64,000 nucleotides of DNA, taken from an uncultured Eubacteriales bacterium. GTDB lineage: Bacteria; Bacillota; Clostridia; Lachnospirales; Lachnospiraceae. Below are positions 44,821 through 53,216 of the stretch, piece by piece. Position 1 is the stretch's first letter. Every line of letters begins with the position of its first letter. The translations under genes and the position numbers were made by a program. Where the stretch lies: assembly GCA_949286525.1 (NCBI GenBank), contig CASECT010000039.1:1-64000 (forward strand), in the 5' to 3' direction. Under the pieces are notes generated by a model. It did not search any database. It saw only the letters and a program-made list of their open reading frames with translations, and was not told the DNA's origin.

Positions 44821-46705
44821 CTGCCGCCGTCTCCTTCACGTCGTCTGTCGCCGCAGCCGTTTCCGTACCGATCTCCTCCGAGACAAGAATGCAGACCGAA
44901 GATCCCGCCGCCACCAGCAGCGTGGAGTGCACAGGGCCGTCGTCCTTCCACTCCTCCATCTCATGGGCCGTATTCATTACCATCCGCCACTGACGATCTC
45001 CCTTCAGTTTCGGCAGCGCGATCTTTACATCCTGGTAATGAAAATTGTAACAGATATAGAGATCCGAATCTCCCTTTCCGCTGTAGGCTCCGCAGTAGAG
45101 CATGCCGATGGCCCGCTGTTCCCGATACACTTCCATAGCCCAGGGTTCCTGGCCATGATAGGACAGATCCGGTATCCCCTGATGCCGGTAATCCTTCATC
45201 TGCATAGCTCCCTCCATGGAGAGAATCGGATGGGCTCTGCGAAAGGCGATCATCTTCTTCGTGAATTCCCTCAGATTCCGGTTCGCCTTCGCCCTGGAAA
45301 AATTGACCCAGCCAATCCGGTTGTCCTGACAGTAGGCATTGTTGTTGCCCTTCTGGGTGTTGCCCGCCTCGTCCCCGGACAGCAGCATGGGAACTCCCTG
45401 GGAAAGAAGAACCGCCGCGATGGCGTTTTTCGTCTGCTGCATACGGATTTTTCGGATCCGCCGGTTGGAAGTTTCCCCCTCGCATCCGTAGTTGCAGCTA
45501 TAATTGATCGGATTGCCGTCCCGGTTATCCTCCCCATTTTCCAGATTGTGCTTCTCTCCATAGCAGAAAGAGTCCATCAGCGTGAAGCCGCTGCTGTCGG
45601 CAGCGTAATTGATAAAGCCGTACCGCGCGTTCTGTCGGCGCATCTGGTTGGCAAATTCCACCATGCTGCCCTCCATATGATTCTGCATTCTCCGCAGGGC
45701 ATACAGGAAATCGTCGTTGCAGACAAACAGATGCTTCTCTCCGCTCTCCTGCTCCAGGAGATCTCCCGGAAAATGATCATAAAAAATCTTCGTATCCTTC
45801 AGATAGGGATTTGCCGCGATCCGCTCGATGGGCGCATTACAGCCCACCAGCCGAAAACCGTCCACCCGATACTCACGCACCCACCAGATCAGTGCGTCCA
45901 CCATCAGATCCTGGCTTGTCCCCTCCACAAAGGACATCTCCATGATACATTCCATCCCATGGCTGTGGATTGCGTCCACGGTCTCCTTCATATGATAAGC
46001 CGCTCTTCTCCCACCGAAATAGGAAGCCTTCGGGGCAAAATAGGCGGCGGGACCATACCCCCAATAGTTGATTTTCGCCGGTTTCCGCTCGACCTCCTGG
46101 AGCGGATGCTTCCCCGAAGCCGCCGTGATCCGGGCCGGATCGTACATCGCTTCCTCAAAGTCGTAAAGGGGCATGAACTCCAGCGTGGTAACCCCCAGAT
46201 TCCGAAGCTCTCCCAGACAGGCAAGAAAGCCCAGGTAATTCCCCTTCTTTTCCTTTGCCATGGGCCTCGTCATGGTAAATCCACGCATATGAAGTTTGTA
46301 GCAGACCATATCTCTGGGGGCGATCATTACTCCTGCAGATTTCCACTGATAGTCGTCATCGGCGAAGCTGCCATAGACCGGCAGAACCTCCCTCCGCCGC
46401 TCTTCCCGGGCCCAGACTTCTCTCCCCACCGTTCCCGCGGCATAGGGATCCAGCAAAAGTTCGCCGTCCGTCTCCAGAAGATAACAGAGTTCATCCCAGC
46501 GAAAGCCCTCCACAACCACGGAATACACATCGCCGATCCGCTTCCTTCCCTTTAACGGTATGCGGCAGACTTCTTTCCTGTCCGACAGATCATACAGCCG
46601 GATGGCCGCGTCGCCACCCTCTGTCTTTGCGGCAAAGGTAAACTCCATTCCTTCCGCCCTTCTTCTGGTTCCGAATGTGGCAAAACTGCCGTCTGTTATC
46701 TTCAT
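44813..46705 (-). CDS. GlgX/isoamylase-like GH13 protein lacking catalytic residues
   Basis: 630 residues. It has an N-terminal CBM48-like domain (GSFATFGTRRRAEGMEFTFAA to LLLDPYA), a (beta/alpha)8 barrel and a C-terminal sheet. GlgX hallmarks remain, such as LLSGDEAGNTQKGNNNAYCQDN. The GH13 catalytic positions are lost: region II reads VDGFRLVG (nucleophile Asp replaced, near 281), region IV SSGFTL where HDGFTL is expected (near 370), region III has DHF where EPW is usual, and region I reads IMEMSFVEG instead of a DxxxNH. Hydrolysis is therefore unlikely; glycan binding is plausible. AGGAAAGGACAGAAC precedes ATG 46705. First gene of a run with traX, DUF5662 and trpS. Confidence 0.8.
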   Translation of the reverse strand: MKITDGSFATFGTRRRAEGMEFTFAAKTEGGDAAIRLYDLSDRKEVCRIPLKGRKRIGDVYSVVVEGFRWDELCYLLETDGELLLDPYAAGTVGREVWAREERRREVLPVYGSFADDDYQWKSAGVMIAPRDMVCYKLHMRGFTMTRPMAKEKKGNYLGFLACLGELRNLGVTTLEFMPLYDFEEAMYDPARITAASGKHPLQEVERKPAKINYWGYGPAAYFAPKASYFGGRRAAYHMKETVDAIHSHGMECIMEMSFVEGTSQDLMVDALIWWVREYRVDGFRLVGCNAPIERIAANPYLKDTKIFYDHFPGDLLEQESGEKHLFVCNDDFLYALRRMQNHMEGSMVEFANQMRRQNARYGFINYAADSSGFTLMDSFCYGEKHNLENGEDNRDGNPINYSCNYGCEGETSNRRIRKIRMQQTKNAIAAVLLSQGVPMLLSGDEAGNTQKGNNNAYCQDNRIGWVNFSRAKANRNLREFTKKMIAFRRAHPILSMEGAMQMKDYRHQGIPDLSYHGQEPWAMEVYREQRAIGMLYCGAYSGKGDSDLYICYNFHYQDVKIALPKLKGDRQWRMVMNTAHEMEEWKDDGPVHSTLLVAAGSSVCILVSEEIGTETAAATDDVKETAADD

Positions 46706-46748
46706 GTTCTGTCCTTTCCTGTCGTTGCTATCTGTAACCACTGAATTC

Positions 46749-46778
46749 ATTATAACATTAAGTTTCTTGGGATGTACA
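46749..46778 (-). promoter_or_regulatory. Promoter of the GlgX-like operon
   Basis: Minus strand TGTACA (46778-46773), 18 bp, then TATAAT (46754-46749) with TGT extension. It is back to back with the DUF1292 promoter. Confidence 0.6.
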
Positions 46779-46788
46779 CTTTAAAATA

Positions 46789-46817
46789 TTGTTTTTCCTT
46801 CCCATTTCGTATATAAT
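46789..46817 (+). promoter_or_regulatory. Promoter of the DUF1292 gene
   Basis: Plus strand TTGTTT (46789-46794), 17 bp, TATAAT (46812-46817). Transcription would start near 46824, about 30 bases before the TTG start. Confidence 0.75.
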
Positions 46818-46854
46818 TTGTAAAATACATGCCGAGCGCAAGGAGGACTGCGGA

Positions 46855-47172
46855 TTGAAAAAAAATGATATTTTTCCTACAGACGAGAACGACGACGACG
46901 TGATGGTAACCCTGTCGCTGGACAACGGGACAGAGGTTTCCTGCGAGATCCTGACGATTTTTACCGCCGGCGAGCGGGATTACATCGTGTTGATGCCTCT
47001 GGACGACGCGGGCAATCCGCCGGATGACGGCACGGTTTACATCTACCGCTATGAGGAAGACGAGACCGGCGCTCCCTCCCTGGAGAATATTCTGGACGAT
47101 GAAGAATGCGCTCTGGTGGAAGAACGGTTTGACGAGCTTCTGGACGAAGCCGCCTTCGACGAAATGGATTGA
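46855..47172 (+). CDS. DUF1292 domain protein (YrzB-like)
   Basis: A 105-residue, strongly acidic protein: VMVTLSLDNGTEVSCEILTIFTAGERDYIVLMPLDD followed by VYIYRYEED and a C-terminal NILDDEECALVEERFDELL. This is the DUF1292 fold of Bacillota; the role is unknown, though homologues often sit with alaS, yqgF/ruvX and fur genes. The start is TTG at 46855, 8 bases from AGGAGG. The last 124 bases lie antisense to the 3' end of the UvrD-like helicase gene. Confidence 0.85.
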   Translation: MKKNDIFPTDENDDDVMVTLSLDNGTEVSCEILTIFTAGERDYIVLMPLDDAGNPPDDGTVYIYRYEEDETGAPSLENILDDEECALVEERFDELLDEAAFDEMD

Positions 47173-49001
47173 TCATTCGGCCCCTCCTGCATTTCTTTCA
47201 GAAAGCGGGAGGGGTATTTCTGTCCTCCGTCATCCCGGGAACTCCATGTCAGATACAGCCGCCGTCTGGCTCTTGTGACAGCCACATAGAAAATCCGGCG
47301 TTCCTCCTCCACTTCCCCCGCTGTTTTTGCGTTCCTTGACGGGCACTCCCCCTCGCAGCATCCCGGCACAAAAACCGTGTCAAATTCCAGGCCTTTGGCC
47401 CCGTGCATGGTGTAGATTCCGACGCCTTTGCCCGCCTGACGCGCGCTCTGGGCCTGCTCCAGTTCCCGCCGCTGTCCGCGGATCTTCTTTAACAGTTCCC
47501 GAATATTTGCCGTACCCCTGGCCAGATCTTCCACAAGTTCCAAAACCTCCCGAACACTCTCGTCCGACGGATGTTTTCCCCCATACTCCTCCAGAAACCT
47601 GTCATACCCGATGGTTCGGCGGATATAGTGGATCGCGGAAAATCCGGGCATAGCGGCCAGACGCGAAAGCTGACTCTGCAGAAGATCGATTCGCTCACAG
47701 ATCCAGTCCTTTCCGCGGTAAAACTCTCTCCAACCGTCAAAGGAAATCTGCTCCGTCTCCAGGGATGCCCTGGCCAGATACCGCGCAGGCCGGTTCATAA
47801 CCTGCAAAAGCAGACTCCGGTCCATTTTCCCTTTGCAGGACTCCGCCAGAAGCAGATAGGCCTCCACATCCCGAACGACCCAGTGTTCCATCGGATTTTG
47901 CACATGATCCCTCAGATAAAAAGGAATCCCCTCCCGCGCAAAAAGAGGTACAAATGCCAGCATCTGCCTCCGGCCGCGAAACAGCACAGCCATATCCTCC
48001 GGTTTTTCCCCCGCAGCCATCCGATGCTTCATCATCTCCACAATCCCCGCCCCTTCCTGCTCCGCTGTTGGATACTGACAGAAACAGACTTCTTCTCCTG
48101 CCTCTGCCGTGCTGCGCAGATCCTTGACATAACGCTTTGTGTTGCAGGCGATCAGATTGTTTGCCGCCAAGAGGATCTGAGGACTGCATCGATAATTTTC
48201 CTCGAGGAAAATCTGACGGCAGCCGGGATAATATTTCGAAAATTCCAGCATCAGTCCCGGATCAGCGCCCCGAAAGGCATAGATAGACTGATCGTCATCT
48301 CCCACCGCGAAGAGATTGTTGTGGGGATAAGCCAGCAGCCGGACGATCTGAAACTGCAGACGGTTCATATCCTGCACTTCGTCAAGAAGATAAAAGGAGA
48401 AGCGCTCCCGCCAGTTTTCCAGAATCCGCGGATTTTCCCGAAACATGGAAAAGGTCTTCGTCAGCATATCGTCAAAATCCAGAAGGCCGTAAGTCTCCTT
48501 CTGCTTTTCGTAGGCATCAAAAAAGCGGCCCATGGAAATGCCCGGAAATTCTCTGGAATGATACTCAGCCGGGTTAACGCCGGTATTCTTGATGTAACTG
48601 AATTCTCTGGATATGATCTGAAAAAAGTCCTGACGATCGGATTTGATATGACACCGGGAAGCCGCCTCCCGAAGAAGCTGAAGCCGCATCTTCCCTGTCG
48701 CCAGAGCATCTGCCTCCAGGCCGTATTCCTCCTGAAGCATGCGAAAGAAAACAGAATGAAAGGTACCGAATACCACCGGCAGGTCTTCCCCCATCAGCGA
48801 TACAAAACGCTGACGCATCTCCAGAGCTGCCGCTCTGGTAAAGGTTATGACCAGGATTTTTTCCGGCGGCACCTGATGCCGGTCGATCAGATGCCGGATG
48901 CGGCAGGTCAGCGTGTGAGTTTTCCCGCTGCCAGGGCCCGCCAGCGTCAGGCAGGGTCCAGTAAAATGGGCCACTGCCTCCTGCTGTGATGTATTTAAGA
49001 T
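47049..49001 (-). CDS. UvrD/PcrA-like helicase with probable ATC start and antisense-encoded tail
   Basis: About 650 residues. Q motif LNTSQQEAVAHFTGP, Walker A AGPGSGKTHTLT, motif II LLDEVQDMNR, GDDDQSIYAFRGA, YTMHGAKGLEFDTVFVPG and VAVTRARRRLYLTWSS are all present, so it is a superfamily 1A 3'-5' helicase of the shorter Clostridia type. The usual N-terminus lies upstream of the first GTG (48974); no ATG, GTG or TTG exists between it and the gltX stop. ATC at 49001 is 8 bases from GGAGG, so a non-canonical start is likely. The C-terminal 41 residues (Ser-rich) are read antisense through the DUF1292 gene. Confidence 0.88.
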   Translation of the reverse strand: MLNTSQQEAVAHFTGPCLTLAGPGSGKTHTLTCRIRHLIDRHQVPPEKILVITFTRAAALEMRQRFVSLMGEDLPVVFGTFHSVFFRMLQEEYGLEADALATGKMRLQLLREAASRCHIKSDRQDFFQIISREFSYIKNTGVNPAEYHSREFPGISMGRFFDAYEKQKETYGLLDFDDMLTKTFSMFRENPRILENWRERFSFYLLDEVQDMNRLQFQIVRLLAYPHNNLFAVGDDDQSIYAFRGADPGLMLEFSKYYPGCRQIFLEENYRCSPQILLAANNLIACNTKRYVKDLRSTAEAGEEVCFCQYPTAEQEGAGIVEMMKHRMAAGEKPEDMAVLFRGRRQMLAFVPLFAREGIPFYLRDHVQNPMEHWVVRDVEAYLLLAESCKGKMDRSLLLQVMNRPARYLARASLETEQISFDGWREFYRGKDWICERIDLLQSQLSRLAAMPGFSAIHYIRRTIGYDRFLEEYGGKHPSDESVREVLELVEDLARGTANIRELLKKIRGQRRELEQAQSARQAGKGVGIYTMHGAKGLEFDTVFVPGCCEGECPSRNAKTAGEVEEERRIFYVAVTRARRRLYLTWSSRDDGGQKYPSRFLKEMQEGPNDQSISSKAASSRSSSNRSSTRAHSSSSRIFSREGAPVSSSS

Positions 49002-49016
49002 AAGCCGTTCCTCCTC

Positions 49017-50474
49017 TCAGATTTCCCTCTGAAGCTTGTCCACCGCCGCGCGGACTCTCGCAAGCGTCTCCTCCTTGCCGATGACTTCCATGATCTCTGT
49101 CGCCCCGGCCGGCGTGGTCTGCTTGCCGGAAACCGCCGTGCGCAGCGGCCAGAGCACATAACCGGTCTTCACACCATTCTCCTTGATGAAAGCCAGCAGC
49201 CGCTCATAGATCGCATCGTTGGTATAGTCCGTCAGCTCCTCCAGCACAGGCAGCACTTCACGAAGCATCTCCAGGGAGGACTCCGGCGTCGTCTTCATCT
49301 TCTTGTGGGCGTACATGGAGATATCATACTCCGGAACTTCCTCAAAAAAGTCGATCAGCTGAGGGATATCCGGGAAAATCTCAATTCTCGTCTTGACCAT
49401 GGCTCCGATCTTCTTCAGGTCATAGTCCTTCGTAATGGTCTTTCGGATATAGGGCTCGGCCATCTCATAGAAACGGTCAAAGTCCATCGCCTTAATATAT
49501 TCTCCGTTCATCCATTTCAGTTTGACCATGTCAAACACCGCCGGAGATTTGCTCATGTGATGGTAGTCGAAAGCCTCCACCAGTTCCGGAAGGGAGAAGA
49601 TCTCCCGGTTGCCCTCGGGACTCCAGCCCAGAAGCGCCACAAAATTGACAATGGCTTCCGTCAGGAATCCCTGGTCCACCAGATCCTCGTAAGAGGAGTG
49701 GCCGCTGCGCTTGCTGAGCTTCTGATGCTCCTCGTTGGTAATCAGCGGGCAGTGCACATACACCGGCACATCCCAGCCGAAGGCCTCATAGAGGCGGTTG
49801 TACTTCGGCGCCGAGGACAGATACTCATTTCCCCGGACCACATGAGTAATGCCCATCAGATGATCGTCCACCACATTGGCGAAATTGTAGGTGGGGTACC
49901 CGTCCGACTTGATCAGGATCATGTCGTCCAGCTCCGCGTTGTCCACGGTAATATCCCCGTAAATCTCGTCGCAGAAGGTGGTGGTACCGGTTCTCGGATT
50001 GTTCTGGCGGATCACATAGGGCACGCCCGCCGCCAACTTCTCCTCCACTTCCTCCTTCGAAAGGGAAAGACAGTGCTTATCATAGATGCGGATCTCCTTT
50101 CCGCCGATGACCTGCCGGCACTGCTCCAGACGCTCCTCATCGCAGAAACAGTAATAGGCCTCTCCCTTCTCAATCAGCTCTTTCGCATATTTCAGATAGA
50201 TTCCCTGCTCCTGACGCTGACTCTGTACATAAGGGCCTACGCCGCCGTCCTTGTCCGGTCCCTCATCGTGCACCAGTCCGGTAGCTGCCAGCGTACGGTA
50301 AATAATATCCACCGCTCCCTCCACATAGCGTTCCTGATCCGTATCCTCTATCCGCAGAATGAAATCTCCGCCCTCGTGCTTCGCGATCAGATAGGCGTAC
50401 AGCGCGGTTCTCAAATTGCCCACATGCATCCGTCCGGTGGGACTGGGGGCGAATCTTGTTCTGACTCTTTTCAT
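49017..50474 (-). CDS. gltX: Glutamyl-tRNA synthetase
   Basis: The product is 485 residues, class I. The HIGH-equivalent is [18 protein letters not shown] at residues 8-25 and the KMSKS loop is [10 protein letters not shown] near 240. It charges tRNA-Glu, and possibly tRNA-Gln in organisms using the amidotransferase route. AGGAGAAAGAGAAA precedes the ATG. The helicase reading frame begins 15 bases after its stop codon and its ribosome binding site lies directly after it. Confidence 0.98.
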   Translation of the reverse strand: MKRVRTRFAPSPTGRMHVGNLRTALYAYLIAKHEGGDFILRIEDTDQERYVEGAVDIIYRTLAATGLVHDEGPDKDGGVGPYVQSQRQEQGIYLKYAKELIEKGEAYYCFCDEERLEQCRQVIGGKEIRIYDKHCLSLSKEEVEEKLAAGVPYVIRQNNPRTGTTTFCDEIYGDITVDNAELDDMILIKSDGYPTYNFANVVDDHLMGITHVVRGNEYLSSAPKYNRLYEAFGWDVPVYVHCPLITNEEHQKLSKRSGHSSYEDLVDQGFLTEAIVNFVALLGWSPEGNREIFSLPELVEAFDYHHMSKSPAVFDMVKLKWMNGEYIKAMDFDRFYEMAEPYIRKTITKDYDLKKIGAMVKTRIEIFPDIPQLIDFFEEVPEYDISMYAHKKMKTTPESSLEMLREVLPVLEELTDYTNDAIYERLLAFIKENGVKTGYVLWPLRTAVSGKQTTPAGATEIMEVIGKEETLARVRAAVDKLQREI

Positions 50475-50531
50475 TTTCTCTTTCTCCTCATCTCAAAAGC
50501 TGCCCGAAAGCAGCAGATTCTGTGCTTTCTT

Positions 50532-50560
50532 ATGATAGGGAAAAAAACAGAAAAAGTCAA
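50532..50560 (-). promoter_or_regulatory. Promoter of gltX
   Basis: Minus strand TTGACT (50560-50555), 17 bp, then TATCAT (50537-50532). A short hairpin (GCTGC/GCAGC) lies in the leader before the start codon. Confidence 0.7.
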
Positions 50561-50578
50561 TGGATGGGAAAGCATTTC

Positions 50579-50605
50579 ACACAATCCCGGGTCCTTCATA
50601 TGCTA
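50579..50605 (+). promoter_or_regulatory. Sporulation-type promoter of cotJABC-sod
   Basis: Plus strand AC (50579-50580), 16 bp, then CATATGCTA (50597-50605), matching CATAnnnTA of SigK and similar to SigE. In Bacillus subtilis cotJ is SigE-dependent. Transcription would start about 20-25 bases before cotJA. Confidence 0.6.
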
Positions 50606-50633
50606 AAAGGGAAAAGATAGAAAGGAATCGTCT

Positions 50634-50843
50634 ATGATGAATCAATACCAGGAACAGGGCTGTTCCAGAGGATGCCGTCCGCAGAACTCCGATCCGTTAA
50701 AGGGAATGGAGATCGCCATGGCCTACGTCCCCTGGCAGCATTTTCAATCCATCTACGAACCGGATAAAGCCCTTCAGGTAGGCACGGTCTTTCCTGAACT
50801 GAACAAACCATTTCTCGGGAAAGGAGGGTGTCCCCGGCGATGA
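50634..50843 (+). CDS. cotJA: Spore coat associated protein CotJA
   Basis: The product is 69 residues. The conserved core AMAYVPWQHFQSIYEPDKALQVGTVFPELNKPF is typical of CotJA, a small inner coat component that needs CotJC for incorporation. It has Cys and Gln residues at the N-terminus. GAAAGGA lies before the ATG, and the stop overlaps the cotJB ATG by four bases. Confidence 0.93.
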   Translation: MMNQYQEQGCSRGCRPQNSDPLKGMEIAMAYVPWQHFQSIYEPDKALQVGTVFPELNKPFLGKGGCPRR

Positions 50844-51106
50844 TGCAGAATAACCGAAACAGAGAGCAGCTTTTTACCTGGATTACCATGGTAAATTTCA
50901 TGATGGTAGATCTGATGGAGTACCTGGATACCCATCCCACGGACACCAATGCCATGGACAGTTTTTACCACTACTTGAGCCTGTACAACAAGGCTACGAA
51001 GGAATACGCGGCGCTCTACGGACCGCTGACTGTCTCCACCGCGGTACCCGACAAAACCTGGCGCTGGTCGCTTTCAAAAAATCCTTGGGAAAGGGGGTAT
51101 GTATAA
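50840..51106 (+). CDS. cotJB: Spore coat protein CotJB
   Basis: The product is 88 residues, starting MMQNNRNREQLFTWITMVNFMMVDLMEYLDTHP, with YHYLSLYNKATKEYAALYGPLT in the middle, the CotJB family pattern. ATG 50840 overlaps the cotJA stop codon; GTG at 50828 sits directly on the ribosome binding site and is unlikely. cotJC begins right after its stop codon. It is expected to assemble with CotJA and CotJC in the inner spore coat. Confidence 0.92.
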   Translation: MMQNNRNREQLFTWITMVNFMMVDLMEYLDTHPTDTNAMDSFYHYLSLYNKATKEYAALYGPLTVSTAVPDKTWRWSLSKNPWERGYV

Positions 51107-51814
51107 ATGTGGAATTATGAAAAGAGACTGCAGTATCCGGTAAACATCTCTCAGAAAAACCCGGCCATGGCACAGGTCATCATCAGCCAGCTGGGCGGTC
51201 CCGACGGAGAACTTGCCGCGTCCATGCGCTATATTTCTCAGCGCTACGTCATGCCTTACCGGGAAGTGGCGGGGCTTCTGACCGATATCGGCACCGAGGA
51301 GCTGGCCCATCTGGAGATTATCTCCGCCATCGTGCACCAGCTCACGGAAGGACTGTCACCGGAAGAACTGAAAGCCTCCGGCTTTGACAAATACTATGTA
51401 GATCACACCCTGGGCGTATATCCTCAGGCCGCCAGCGGCACGCCCTTCTCCGCCACCTATTTTCAGTCCAAGGGAGATCCCATCACGGATCTGTTCGAGG
51501 ATATGGCAGCGGAACAGAAGGCCCGCACCACCTACGACAACATTCTGCGTCTGGTAAAAGATCCGGAAATCAGCGATCCGATCCGCTTCCTGCGGGCCCG
51601 GGAGATCGTACACTTCCAGCGCTTCGGCGAAGCCCTGCGCATTGTCCAGGATCATCTGGACTCCGACAACTTCTATGCCTTCAACCCGGCCTTTGACGCG
51701 GGCACGGGTTCTGCCGGAAGAATCGCCAAGAACGGCAGCTGCAGCATGGCAGACAACCGCAGCCAGACGGGCGGCTGCAAGAGCTCAGGCAGCTGCGGCT
51801 GTACCAGGAACTGA
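51107..51814 (+). CDS. cotJC: Spore coat manganese catalase CotJC
   Basis: The product is 235 residues of the dinuclear manganese catalase fold. Ligand positions are present: GELAASMRY (Glu), TEELAHLEII (Glu and His), MAAEQKARTTY (Glu) and EIVHFQRFGEA (His). The C-terminus has a Ser/Gly/Cys tail (CKSSGSCGCTRN) that may crosslink in the coat. It is predicted to remove hydrogen peroxide at the spore surface. Its stop overlaps the next gene's ATG (TGATG), linking it to a superoxide dismutase. Confidence 0.95.
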   Translation: MWNYEKRLQYPVNISQKNPAMAQVIISQLGGPDGELAASMRYISQRYVMPYREVAGLLTDIGTEELAHLEIISAIVHQLTEGLSPEELKASGFDKYYVDHTLGVYPQAASGTPFSATYFQSKGDPITDLFEDMAAEQKARTTYDNILRLVKDPEISDPIRFLRAREIVHFQRFGEALRIVQDHLDSDNFYAFNPAFDAGTGSAGRIAKNGSCSMADNRSQTGGCKSSGSCGCTRN

Positions 51815-52308
51815 TGCCTATGTACTGTGATCTGAAAGCCATGACGGAAGCCCTGCTCTTTGAGGAACCGGCAGCCAGCGCCATTATCCGCGGGAGTGAG
51901 CATTATCCCGACATCTACGGCACCGCTCTCCTGTATCCCTTCTGCGAGGGCACACTTCTGGCTGTGCAGGCAGCGGGGCTTCCCACGGATTTTCCGGCAT
52001 GTACGAGAGCCTTCTTCGGTTTCCATATCCATGAGGGAACCTCCTGCACCGGAAACAGCGAGGATCCTTTTGCCGACACAAAGACCCACTGGAATCCCGA
52101 AGGCTGTGCCCATCCCAACCATGCGGGCGATCTTCCGCCTTTGTTGGGCAATCTGGGCACTGTCCTGTCTGTGGTTTACACAGACGCCTTCACACCCGAG
52201 GAAGTATTGGGCCGCACGCTTGTCATCCACAGCAGACCGGATGATTTTACCACCCAGCCCTCGGGAAATTCCGGGGAAAAGATAGCCTGCGGTAAAATTG
52301 TCCGTTGA
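51814..52308 (+). CDS. Cu/Zn superoxide dismutase family protein
   Basis: The product is 164 residues. Copper ligands lie in GFHIHEG, THWNPEG and LVIHSRPDDF; the zinc site is HPNHAGDLP; Cys in GTSC and IACGKI can form the usual disulfide. There is no signal peptide, unlike classical periplasmic SodC, and the N-terminus is short. It is the fourth gene of the cotJ operon, coupled to cotJC through TGATG. Together, SOD and Mn-catalase would convert superoxide to water and oxygen in the coat or mother cell. ATG 51814 or 51820 are both possible. Confidence 0.9.
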   Translation: MPMYCDLKAMTEALLFEEPAASAIIRGSEHYPDIYGTALLYPFCEGTLLAVQAAGLPTDFPACTRAFFGFHIHEGTSCTGNSEDPFADTKTHWNPEGCAHPNHAGDLPPLLGNLGTVLSVVYTDAFTPEEVLGRTLVIHSRPDDFTTQPSGNSGEKIACGKIVR

Positions 52309-52332
52309 GTGTCGCCTGAACATTTCTGTTTT

Positions 52333-52364
52333 CAAAAGACGGCCGACAAAATACTGTCGGCCGT
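52333..52364. terminator. Bidirectional terminator between sod and the TPR operon
   Basis: A 10-bp perfect stem (ACGGCCGACA at 52339-52348 with TGTCGGCCGT at 52355-52364) with a 6-base loop. On the minus strand it is followed by CTTTTG. It lies 30 bases after the sod stop codon and 1 base after the TPR gene's stop codon. Confidence 0.75.
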
Positions 52365-52365
52365 T

Positions 52366-53199
52366 CTACTCCTCATAAAACCTCCGGTAATCCTCCTCCC
52401 AGCCCCGCAAAATCTCATCGGGGTAAAATTCCTCCTTCTGATAAAAGCTGGTCTCCAGATTGTACATATCCACCGACTGGGCAAACAGGCGGATGTCTTT
52501 GCTCTCGCCGGCAGCCTCCATCTGCTCTCTCGCTCTTTGGAGATAGGCTTCCGGCACCCGGAATTTTTTCGTCTTCTCAGCCAGTTTTTCCTCATCCTCT
52601 CCCAGCAGAAGCGCCAAAAGCAGCGCGTTTAAGCTGTCATCCCTCCGGTTTCTCTGATAGGCCATCTCAAAGCAGTCCGCAGCCTGGGGAAACAAAAACA
52701 GCCGCGCGTAGGCCGTCCCCATATTGTGCCAGATGTCTCCCATGAACAGCTGGGACTGGTTGCGGACATTATCCTGATTGAGAATCGAGTCGTAGACAGC
52801 GATCGCCTGAATATACGCCTTCTGATCCATCAGCTGATCGGCAAAAATTTTTCTGCACTCGGCATCGCTCTTGTTCTCAAAGTTCTGAATCTTCGTCAGA
52901 GTCTCCCGGATCTCCCCAGCCGTCAGATAATCCGTGCCCGCCAGCAGATGTCCCACAAAGATGTGAAGAGGCACATTTTCCTTGAGCATCTCCAGAAGCT
53001 GCTGTTCCAGCTCCGGAAAATCCAACTCCTTCCCAATCCAGTGGCACAGCTCCACCGACATGAAATCCTGAGGGATCTGATAGGTGTGATGATACAGAAA
53101 ATAGCTCAATTCCTCCAGGGAATAGACGTTGATGGACGCCCCCTCAAGATAATAGGGGATCGCCGCAATCGGCCGCTTGCATAAAATCAGTTCTCCCAT
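52366..53199 (-). CDS. Conserved hypothetical protein, helical with TPR-like repeats
   Basis: The product is 277 residues and almost entirely alpha-helical. It begins LILCKRPIAAIPYYLEGASINVYSLEELSYFLYHH. In the C-terminal half IWHNMGTAYARLFLFPQAADCFEMAYQRN is a clear TPR motif, preceded by YIQAIAVYDSILNQDN. It has no signal peptide or catalytic motif. It is the last gene of an operon with the DUF5716- and DUF5717-like genes (17 bases from the former), so it probably acts as an adaptor for that pair. GGAGGAGCACG precedes the ATG. Confidence 0.72.
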   Translation of the reverse strand: MGELILCKRPIAAIPYYLEGASINVYSLEELSYFLYHHTYQIPQDFMSVELCHWIGKELDFPELEQQLLEMLKENVPLHIFVGHLLAGTDYLTAGEIRETLTKIQNFENKSDAECRKIFADQLMDQKAYIQAIAVYDSILNQDNVRNQSQLFMGDIWHNMGTAYARLFLFPQAADCFEMAYQRNRRDDSLNALLLALLLGEDEEKLAEKTKKFRVPEAYLQRAREQMEAAGESKDIRLFAQSVDMYNLETSFYQKEEFYPDEILRGWEEDYRRFYEE

Positions 53200-53216
53200 C
53201 GTGCTCCTCCCAATAT

